Positions 9,100 to 17,033 of a DNA stretch of 32,013 nucleotides are shown piece by piece. Location of the stretch: NCBI GenBank assembly GCA_002284615.2, contig MU069810.1, forward strand, positions 251,524-283,536. Reading direction: 5' to 3'. Position 1 is the first letter of the stretch. Every line of letters begins with the position of its first letter. Made by a program: the position numbers and the translations under genes. Origin of the DNA: Dunaliella salina (Eukaryota > Chlorophyta > Chlorophyceae > Chlamydomonadales > Dunaliellaceae). The notes beneath the pieces were generated by a model. It was given only the letters and a program-made list of their open reading frames with translations, made no database searches and was not told where the DNA came from.

Positions 9100-9807
9100 A
9101 AACCCTGCGCGCAGATCAGATGCTCCTGCTTCAGCCTATTGCACTGGGGGTTGCAGAGGTACTTCATGGTGCTGAACATTCAAATGCAAATTTGCTGATC
9201 CTCCACTGAGCCACAGGCACCATCATCATCGCCAGCTTGACCCACTCCCCAAACCGCTGGCATGCCCCTAAGCCTCGTTCTAAAATTTTGTTCTGCTTCC
9301 TTTCAGAATTTATATAGCAGAGGGAAAGGGGTGGGGGGGACTGGCTTCTGGCTCACCATCTAAATGCTGCTAGATGCGCAAGGGTTAATATCATATGCTG
9401 ATGCTGCTCTCCTTGTTGACCTTTATTTTGAGCATCCATGCTGCGCCTTTCCTTCGAGAACTGCTCTCGTGGCTCTTTACTGTCTGTACCCTGCGCATGA
9501 AGGTGACCTTGAACAATTGTTGGTTGGGCCAGCAGCATCTAGTTTAAGCAAGTACTCCCAATCACTCCAGAGTCTGACCTTTTTTAACCCGTGCCTTCTT
9601 ATTTGCTTTGTTCGTCCTATCATTTCTCATTCGGAAGGCTTGGAAAAATTTTTTCTGGTGGAAGGTGTACCCGAGGATCCTTTCAGACCTTCGAAAGGGG
9701 CATTGAGGGTCCTCCTTTGGAGGGATCCGGCCTCACACAGGGGCCCTCGATTCCCTGCAGAAGTGGAAATGTCAGGTCTCATGTCGAACGACATGGTATG
9801 TTGGGTC
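9100..9807. other. Unassigned stretch; possible old LINE C terminus
   Basis: A plus-strand frame of 153 codons begins at 9364 (LVDLYFEHPCCAFPSRTALV, LEQLLVGPAA). Its spacing vaguely recalls the C-terminal knuckle region of LINE ORFs, but no Cys/His pattern survives. I do not call a gene. Confidence 0.25.
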
Positions 9808-9965
9808 AAAGGAAACACATTATGAGTGCACATTTCTCATCAGTTGACACGTCTATGTACAAGCTTTCCTTTTTAGATTTGTCCAGTTTCAGGTCCGTGT
9901 CTCCGCTCAGCTGCCCTCATATGCGGATATAGCGATGTACCCTTACCTTACCTTAAAGGAAACAC
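9808..9965 (+). mobile_element. E-SINE: ~136-bp SINE-like insertion with 11-bp target duplication
   Basis: AAAGGAAACAC occurs at 9808-9818 and 9955-9965. Between the copies are 136 bp that contain CAGTTGACA, CCGCTCAGCTGCCCTC and GGATATAGCGATGTACCC and end in CCTTACCTTACCTT. The copy at 26904-27037 is 134 bp long and starts at the equivalent position, which suggests a defined unit rather than random 5' truncation. No tRNA-like A/B boxes are evident. It may alternatively be the end of a LINE whose body is not in this window. Confidence 0.75.
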
Positions 9966-11769
9966 TGTGATCTGATATCTTCCAGGATCAATGGGTGAAG
10001 CAGGAGGATGGAGCCCACAGATGAAGAACCTGCAAATAGCCAGATCCTCATAAGCTGTGTCTCACTGGCTTCCTCCTGGAAACCACAGCCAGCAGCACTG
10101 GCCATTAATGTGATTTCATGGCGCAGAAGCAGCAAAAGAAAAGATACGGCGCAGAGGGCGCCTCTCACACTGCAGCCCAACTCGCCCTCTTTCCTAACTT
10201 TAAGAGGGAGAGGCAACCCTTAACTTTAAAAGGGAGAGACCACAATGCCCAAACTTGAAGTATTCAGTCAACATCAATGAGGGGCATCCATTTGCAAAAA
10301 AAGGCATCGACTGGAGTTATGGGCTATGCAACACACCTCACAGGGGAAAACTGAAAGTCATGAAAAGCATGCTTATGCTGTGCGGATTGTTTCAAGGCCC
10401 GGATGAATTCATCTAACCATGACTGAAAAATGGAAACATTGCAACTCGACTGGAAAATGGACGCACTGCGATCCAACTAAAAAACAAGGCAGAAAAATTA
10501 CTGTATGTGCCTTCATGAAAAAAAATCTAGACCACGGGCCTTCAAAATTTCCGCAAGGGCGTGCAAAAAAGCAGAATGGCATCCTCAATATCCCAGGAAC
10601 GTCCGAGCGTAGGCACCTTTGTTATAGGCAAGTGGTCCGACCAATGAATGTACGTGTCTTCTTCTTCATTAAAAACAACACATCTTGCAAGCCTCCCATC
10701 CTAGCATCCCACAACTTTGATGGACAAATCCAACTTCTTTGCTAATCAGGCAGCGGGCTTGCCAATGCATCATACACTTATTGGCTGGCTATTCAATGCA
10801 TCATGCACTTATTGGATGGCCTGTCAACTCATCATAGAGGCTATATGTGGGGGCAGTATCAAGATGGGCAGCTTGCTCTGCTCAATGGCGCGCCCGCTCA
10901 TGCAGCCACCTGTGAAGAATTCGTCTATTCGCCCCATGGGTTGTGCTGCGATGACCTGCATGGGTAGGGCCAGACGTGACTACCCTCATTAGCATGCGCA
11001 CGAATTCCAGGCATCAGAATGTGGGCATACGGTGAGCAGTCAAGCACACAGCTTCCCAGATTGACAAATGTTCTTTATTGGAAGTTGCATTAATTAGGAG
11101 TGATCACATCCAGCAAGAGTCAACCGCCAAACATGCAACTCCTGATCTGGCATGCAACTGCATCCTGGTCTGAACTTTGATCAACTGCACATCCTAGAGT
11201 TGAAGTCACTGGGGGACCTCATTTGCAACAACACGAATGTGCAAGTACAGTGTGCTCTTGATAAGCTCCTCTAGAAGCCATGACCCTTGCATACCAGTGT
11301 ATTAAATGAATATGACAGCACATTGTACGAACATGACACATCGCTGAAGAAGCTTTTCCTCGCGGATCCTCAGAAAACGAAGCTCAGAGCGGAAGTCAAG
11401 TCAGATGTTCAGGTAACACGGCTATAAAAATTGATTGACAGATTGACAGTTCGACAAGTGGCAGATCACCATGAATGATGAGCACCATTGTGAAGTGCTT
11501 GTCATCGTTAGTATGCATCGTTGGTAGGGTTGGGTCATGATGGTTGAGAATGTACCAAAAAAGGCTCAAACTTTGAGTCAAAGGGCCCCCAAAAGCCTCA
11601 TGTGCCACACGCCCAACCCCCTTTTCATAACACAATTACTTGGCAGTTATCTGAGGCCTCACCTAAGGAGAAGCCCTTGAAATGCAGCGCGGAAACAAAC
11701 AGACATGAGAGCATAAAGATGCATCATGCAAGGAGGATCTGTGCAGGAAGAAAGGACTTGGGCACTCAC
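9966..11769. other. Gene-poor stretch
   Basis: I see no recognisable protein. There is a short duplication of TAACTTTAARAGGGAGAG at about 10197 and 10221 and a 31-bp direct repeat at 10763-10824. A minus-strand segment at about 10030-10075 (EEASETQLMRIWLF) lies between AG and GT and could be an exon, but nothing supports it further. Confidence 0.4.
10763..10824. repeat. 31-bp direct repeat, 2 copies
   Basis: CAATGCATCATRCACTTATT begins at 10763 and 10794. The two copies are adjacent and differ at a few positions. Confidence 0.75.
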
Positions 11770-11853
11770 TACTAGTCCAGCTTGCAAGTCTTCACTGTAC
11801 TTGCAAACGGCATCCCCTGCATTCCTTGGGCCGCTCACGTGGAGTACATCCAC
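11770..11853 (-). CDS. Candidate internal exon of an unidentified gene
   Basis: A minus-strand frame of exactly 28 codons, VDVLHVSGPRNAGDAV then CKYSEDLQAGLV, is bounded by ACTGCATGCAG on the 5' side and by the strong donor GTGAGT on the 3' side. It is phase 0 at both ends. Composition and residue mix look coding, but I cannot name a family and found no neighbouring exon. Confidence 0.3.
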
Positions 11854-11963
11854 CTGCATGCAGTCCGCACATGGAGTTGCATATTAACAGAGCAATTGCA
11901 GTGCGCATGTCTAGGGTTGCCCATTTCAGTGTTTATTTTCATGCGCGCGCGCGCAAACGCACG

Positions 11964-11965
<2 letters not shown>

Positions 11966-12045
<80 letters not shown>

Positions 12046-12046
12046 N

Positions 12047-12091
<45 letters not shown>
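11966..12091. repeat. (CA)n microsatellite with an ambiguous base
   Basis: About 126 bp of CA repeat are preceded by a short (CG)n run. The single N at 12046 shows that the array was not fully resolved. Confidence 0.95.
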
Positions 12092-12094
<3 letters not shown>

Positions 12095-12355
12095 GCATGC
12101 ATACTTGGGAAGTCAAAAAAGCACACCTAAGGGCACACCCAAGAAAAAAAACGTTTCCTCACAGAAAATGCAAGGATTATGTCAGTGGTTCACTCGCGGC
12201 CAAAAAATACGATTTTGACATCTGATTATGCAGGGGGACCAACCGACCCATTTGCCCCAAATGATCTGCCACATGTTTCTTTCTCAAATCTCATTATACC
12301 AACCATAGTAATTTATGATAACACTACATTTTACCTAAAAACGAAGATAAATTAA
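12092..12355. other. AT-rich stretch, nothing recognised
   Basis: There are no coding-like frames and no repeat that matches another part of the window. Confidence 0.4.
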
Positions 12356-12535
12356 GGGCCTCAGATCACTACCCTCGCCTCAGACCACCCTAGAACGGCC
12401 CACAGCTCCACCCTGGGACGAGTTTTTACTCTTGAAGTTCCTGTCGTTGTATCCCTCATATATTCTGCAAATATCCTGCATATTGGAAAAACATGGGAGG
12501 AGGAGGTCAGGATTTGACCATTTTGGCACCTCTTG
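12356..12535. repeat. Dispersed repeat G, copy 2
   Basis: CTCAGATCACTACCCTCGCC...CACCCTGGGACGAGTTTTT aligns with 7334-7510. This copy has extra bases in the middle. Its identity as an element is unknown. Confidence 0.55.
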
Positions 12536-12607
12536 TGCTGGATGTTCCCTCAGAAAGTTGCAGGATGTTTTAGCTCCTGTAACTTTTGGACAGCTCATGT
12601 CAATCTG

Positions 12608-12907
12608 TTAATGAAAAAAAATTTCGGATCCTGCACTCAAGAGCTCCTGGTGGGTATGTATATGGGCCCAACTGGAGGGGTCAGGGGTTGGAGGTGTTGA
12701 CTTGGGAACCCCTCCTCTGAGTGACTCAAGGCCACTCCTCAATGTTTTTAAGTACCGTTGGTTGGCACCCTCTACAGAGTTTGGAGCAAAAAGGGTGGGG
12801 GTGGGGAAGGGATTCTTTGACTCAGAGTCAGTGCCACCTGGGCATGGCCGCAGGATATAGAAGTCTGGTAAATCATTCCAGTCTTTCAGGGTAATGACGA
12901 AGTACAA
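12608..12907 (-). other. Unrecognised 99-codon open frame
   Basis: The minus-strand frame includes LKDWNDLPDFYILRPCPGG and a Pro/Ser-rich remainder. It has no transmembrane segment, no Cys/His knuckle and no family match that I know. It may be chance or old transposon coding sequence. Confidence 0.2.
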
Positions 12908-12911
12908 ATGT

Positions 12912-13095
12912 AAGGTTGGGCACCCGCCTCAGGGAGCCTCGGCAAGTACAAGGCTCGCAGAGACTTCAAGGGTCTATTTGGCAGACCAAATGGACGGAAA
13001 AGATGTGGGCATCACCAAGATCCGAGTTAGAGACTCGGTGAGCTTGAGACTTGTCGAGTTTCTGGGAGCCTATTCCAGATGTTGGGTGATGCACC
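12912..13095. mobile_element. Possible MITE-like element related to 15607-15915
   Basis: TAAGGTTGGGCACCC, then GGGAGCCTCGGC, AAGGCTCGCAGAG and TCTATTTGGCAGAC follow the same order as TAGGGTTGGGTAGC, GAGAGCCTCG, GAGGCTCGGGGAG and CCTATTTGGCGGAT in the 15.6-kb element. The right end and the target duplication are not visible. Confidence 0.35.
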
Positions 13096-13899
13096 CATGG
13101 CTGACAATGTGTAGTTGCATGGTAAAGTCATAAGGACAATTGGGGGACTTGCAAGCCACTTTTAAGTGCTTGGAAGGGCAGGTAAGCACAGGCGTCCGCT
13201 GCTCAGTTCTTGCCCTATAACTCCGGTGCAAGGTATTCTTACTGTGCGCAGATCATGTAGGTGGATAAAGACTTGAAAAAGGAGCACAGATTGATACCCT
13301 TCTCATCAGGGTAGGGACACTCAAAGAGGGGCGGGGGGCGAGGTGGGGAAAGTGTGTCCGGGGGGAGAAGGGGCCAGCCAAAATTAACATGCGCCTTTTC
13401 ACCCCCAGAAAATTCCTTATTCCTGGGAAATGGCTACATTTCTGTACCTCATCAACCGCTGGGCCTTTTTACTCCATCTCATACACAATGACCATTCCGT
13501 ATTACATGGATCCCACTAGAAGCACCCAATCTGGTGCAATTGGGTCGTCAGATGTAAAGTCGTGGCGGTGGGATATGGGGCTGGTGCCGCGGCAAATTAA
13601 GGATGTGTCCTCTAACTGTGCTAGGAGATTAAAACTCCTGTTCTGAGGCCTCCGACAAACCCCTTCCTAACAAACCAAATCATTGTAGATGAGCTTGACG
13701 CTGATAGCAGGCAAGCAGGTCTGAAAAGCATAGACGGGCCCTCAATAAAGCCCAATAAAGCCCCCAACACACTTCACCTGAAAGTAACAGGTAGGGCAAG
13801 CAGGTAAAGGCACTGAGGCACTCGTAGCTTAGCTTGCTTGGTGGTACTACCTGGGATGCTCCGTAGGAAGCATGAGTGCAGCAAGTTGCATCACCAACT
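13096..13899. other. Unassigned stretch
   Basis: It includes a G-rich patch at 13325-13375. The 85-codon plus-strand frame at 13389 has no recognisable motif. No gene is called. Confidence 0.35.
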
Positions 13900-13919
13900 C
13901 AGCAGACAGCCGAGATTTG

Positions 13920-14870
13920 AAGAATGGCAGTGAGGGATTGGTGTTGGCGTGTGCTTGTGCAGCCTCCAAGTAATGCAAAATAAGTGAGCTCCTTGAAGGA
14001 TGACAGTGAGCAGGTGGTGTTAGCTGGTATTAGCATATGCTTGTGCAGGCTCTGAGTATTGCATAGGACACATGCTGAGCTCAAAGAGAAGGTTGGCAGT
14101 GAGCAAGTGGTGTAAGCTGGTGTAAGCGTGTACTTGTGCAGGCTCTGAGTAATGCACAGGGCAGCTGAGCTTGTTGGAGGCAACAGTGAGCGGGTGGTGT
14201 TAAAATATGCTTGTGCAGCCATTAAGTAATGCACAAGGCCATAACTGAGCTCCTTGAACAACGGCAGTGAGCAGGGTATGCTTGTTCAATTTCCAAGTTA
14301 TGCACTGGGCAAAGTAACCGAGCTCCTTGAACGATGGCAGTGAGCAGGGTATGCTCGTACAGTTTCCGAGTTTTGCACAGGGCAGGACAATTAAGCTCCT
14401 TGAAGGATGGCAGTGAGCAGGTGGTGTCAGCGCGTGCTTCAGCGGACTCCGAGAAATGCATAGGGCAACCACTGAGTTCCTCGAAAGATGGCAGTGAGCA
14501 GTTAGCGCTAACGTATGCTTGTGCAGACTCCGGGTAATGCACTAGGCAAAGAGTGAGCTCCTTGAAGGGTGGCAGTTAGCAGGCGGTGTTAGCACATGCT
14601 TACGCAGCCTCTGAATAATGCACAGGACAGACAGAGCTGAGCTGATCGGTGAAGGATGGCGCTGTGCAGGTGGTGTTAGCGTATGCTGTTGTGCAGGCTC
14701 TGAGTAATGCACAGGGCAAATGCTGAGTTCAAAGAGAAGGTTTGCTGTGAGCGGGTGGTGTAAGCTGGTGTTAGCGTATGCTTGTGCAGGCTCTGAGTAA
14801 TGGGAGCTGAGCATATTGGAAGATGGCAGGGAGTAGGTGTGTGCATATGCTTGTGACTATGAGTAGAGTG
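13920..14870. repeat. Minisatellite, ~12 degenerate copies of a unit of about 81 bp
   Basis: The core GCTTGTGCAGGCTCTGAGTA recurs near 13953, 14038, 14130, 14208, 14280, 14352, 14438, 14517, 14598, 14684, 14780 and 14848. Spacing is 68-96 bp, averaging about 81. Each unit also holds TCCTTGAAGGATGGCAGTGA and GTGGTGTTAGC-like parts. On the minus strand the unit reads as about 27 codons (CSLPSFKEL, SLHKHTLTPA), but indels shift the frame from copy to copy, so I do not call a protein. Confidence 0.9.
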
Positions 14871-14928
14871 CAACTGGTTGCCCTTTGAATTGACTTCCAC
14901 ACAGACTAGGCTTTACTTGGTTTTGCAG

Positions 14929-15039
14929 CATGCGCAGGACATCACTTATGTGCATGCAAAAAGCAGTCTTGAAAGAAAGGGACAGAAGAGGAAGAGACTC
15001 TTGGCATCCTTACATGATGAAGAGGCGGCAGAGGAGAAG
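14929..15039 (+). CDS. Candidate exon of an unidentified gene (charged, helix-forming)
   Basis: After the good acceptor CTTTACTTGGTTTTGCAG, a frame of exactly 37 codons reads HAQDITYVHAKSSLERKGQ, continues with Lys/Arg and Glu clusters (LLASLHDEEAAEEK) and meets GTTGGA at 15040. If not spliced there, it runs on to a stop at 15078. The charged pattern suggests a helical linker or coiled coil. Just upstream is the minisatellite, which would then sit in an intron. No partner exon was identified. Confidence 0.35.
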
Positions 15040-15598
15040 GTTGGAGGACTTCAGATGTGTTTCAACTGTGCTCTCTAGGAGGAGAGGAATGAAAGTGTTT
15101 GAGTTCAGAGACCCTTGGGCAAACCTTTCTACGAGCCTGTCTTTTTCCTAGGGATGTCCGTGGACAACTGCGTGCACACCTCTAAATGTCCCCAGACTGC
15201 AGGGTGTTGATTGGCCCTTTGGGCCTAAAAAATTGAGTTCAGAGGACTTGTTCTCTGAAAGTAGCCAACGAACCCTAATCTCATGTGGACCTGAGCATGT
15301 TGGCTGTTTGGCGGAGCCCCATTCATGGGGCGTGAGCCCCTAGGTTTGCCTGTTTCCCGGTAGAGTTAACTCCTGCCTACCTGGCCCGCCCAGTGTACCC
15401 CCGGCCTGGAACCTGGGGGGCAGACGGGGCCATGGGCAAAGCGTTCTGAAACTTCCCTATCTGTTAGCTAAGCAAAGATGGTCAGCATGGCTTGCTGGGT
15501 CTGGGTGGGGGGTATAGCCCGTTCTAAAAATTTCACTGTCGACCATCCAAGCCTGCCGCTGAGTAACGGTTTGTTTGCATAATTCCAATTGCAATGGG
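15040..15598. other. Unassigned, partly GC-rich stretch
   Basis: A GC-rich segment at 15310-15420 (GGCGGAGCCCCATTCATGGG and following) has small inverted repeats. No tRNA or other RNA gene could be folded convincingly, and no coding frame stands out. Confidence 0.3.
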
Positions 15599-15924
15599 GT
15601 ATCATTAGGGTTGGGTAGCAAAAAACCTAGGAGAGCCTCGTTGAGGGTGAGGCTAGGCGAGGCTCGGGGAGCCTATTTGGCGGATGGGCCTCACCCTCGG
15701 TGACCCTTTTTTCAAAGCCCAAAATTGGTGAAAGATTGCGTAAAATTACCCAAAATTGGTGAAAGATTGCGTAAAACTACTCAAAATTGGTGTAAGATTG
15801 CCTTAAACTACCCGATAGGTCTGTGAATAAAGAGGCCCTACCCAAACAGGTCGAGCCTCTTCTAGGCTCGGCGAGGCTATTTGAGATATTAGGACACCCT
15901 ATTGACCCGTGGTTAGGTATCATT
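15599..15924. mobile_element. Non-autonomous DNA-transposon-like (MITE) insertion, ~309 bp, possible hAT type
   Basis: GGTATCAT(T) is found on both sides (15599-15607 and 15916-15924), an 8-9 bp target duplication such as hAT elements make. The insert begins TAGGGTTGGGTAGC and ends GACCCGTGGTTA. The termini are only weakly inverted, and the interior carries several GAGGCTCGG/CGAGCCTC-type inverted motifs. There is no coding capacity. A relative starts at 12912. Confidence 0.5.
15719..15812. repeat. 31-bp tandem repeat, 3 copies, inside the MITE-like element
   Basis: AAAATTGGTGAAAGATTGCG begins at 15721, 15752 and 15783. The copies differ by a few bases. Confidence 0.9.
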
Positions 15925-16493
15925 TGTATGTTCTATCGATAGTGTGGGGTGCATCGAGCATTGAGAGGTGAACGCACGGAAGTTTGCTGATGGGATGGAG
16001 CAAGGTCTGCATCCCTGCCCTTCACGCAACAGGTTGTGTGGACAAAAGAGCCACTGGTGCACAGCCTGCTGTTGAGTGGAGAAGGGGAGCAAGCGAGCAA
16101 GGCATGGCAAAGGCATGGCAGGAGCAGCTTGCATAGCGCACACTCAACTGTGCATGCAAACACTCATGAATAGGGCATGCTCTGCTGCGGAATGGTCCTG
16201 TTGACGCCCTATGCTCTGCGCGCCATCATCACCAATGCTGCACCTGTGTCATAAAAGACTGGCTTTGCCAGTTTTCCAGCTATGCTTGTGACCCTCCCCC
16301 ACGTATTTCAAATGTACATTATTGCTAATATACACGGATACTTGCGAGTATTATCTGCATATGTCTCATATAAGAATCCATGTGCCACCCCACTAAGGAT
16401 GATGAATGGGATGAGGAGCAAAGAGCCATGTGAAGGCGTAGTAGCATCCACTGGACAGACCAATTGCCGGGCCTTGTGTACATCTCTGCCACA

Positions 16494-16730
16494 GACACTT
16501 GCAGCACCTTGTCCATCCATGTCTGCGCACAACCTTCACAAAAGCATGCTTCAGCAGCACAGCAAGCAACTTTTCACCATACAATTTTGACAAGAGGCAG
16601 CACCTCCAATTTTGACACTTGCAGCACCTTGTCTTTCATCCATGTCTGCGCGCAATCTTCACAAAAGCATGCTTCAACAGCACAGCAAGCAACTTTTCAC
16701 CATACAATTTTGACAAGAGGCAGTGCCTCC
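16494..16730. repeat. 121-bp tandem duplication
   Basis: The block from GACACTTGCAGCACCTTGTC to CAATTTTGACAAGAGGCAG appears at about 16494 and again at about 16615. The copies are about 95% alike, so the duplication is fairly recent. On the minus strand both copies carry a coding-like frame KLYGEKLLAVLLKHAFVK, downstream of the USP exons, but I could not link it to that gene. Confidence 0.85.
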
Positions 16731-17033
16731 CTTACAGTTCCATGTGTTTATACTCTGCCTTCAGTCATCTGGTCAGATACTTGCAACTGATTGGCCTCTA
16801 CTGAGTTGGAAAATCCATTATCCAATGAGCTTGGACTTAGGCTGACACAAGATGCTTCTTCGGCATACCTGTATATGATCACTTCAACCCTTACCTAAAT
16901 CCTAATATCACCCCTTTCTTTAACCCTAACATCTAACCTCACTGGAATAAACATGGGAGACCTGTGATGCCTCAATACTTGCGTACACACAACTTCATCC
17001 GCACATGGAACCAGCAGTCTTAGGTCTTTTTAC

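Noticed and set aside
8991..9179. 62-codon minus-strand frame near the 20-bp palindrome
   Set aside because: It has no splice context or motif, and the REL-3 tail overlaps its end.
13899..14900. Minus-strand frames with repeated CSLPSFKEL-like peptides as a repeat protein
   Set aside because: Indels shift the frame between copies and stops interrupt all frames, so a non-coding minisatellite is the simpler reading.
16214..16243. GAALVMMARR as a later USP exon
   Set aside because: It has an acceptor but meets a stop one codon later, and it needs a phase that exon 5 does not supply; mentioned only as a possibility.
16885..16940. ACCCTTACC...TAACCCTAACATCTAACC as an interstitial telomere
   Set aside because: The units are irregular and few, and similar TAACCT strings are tails of the LAEG-LINE and E-SINE in this window.
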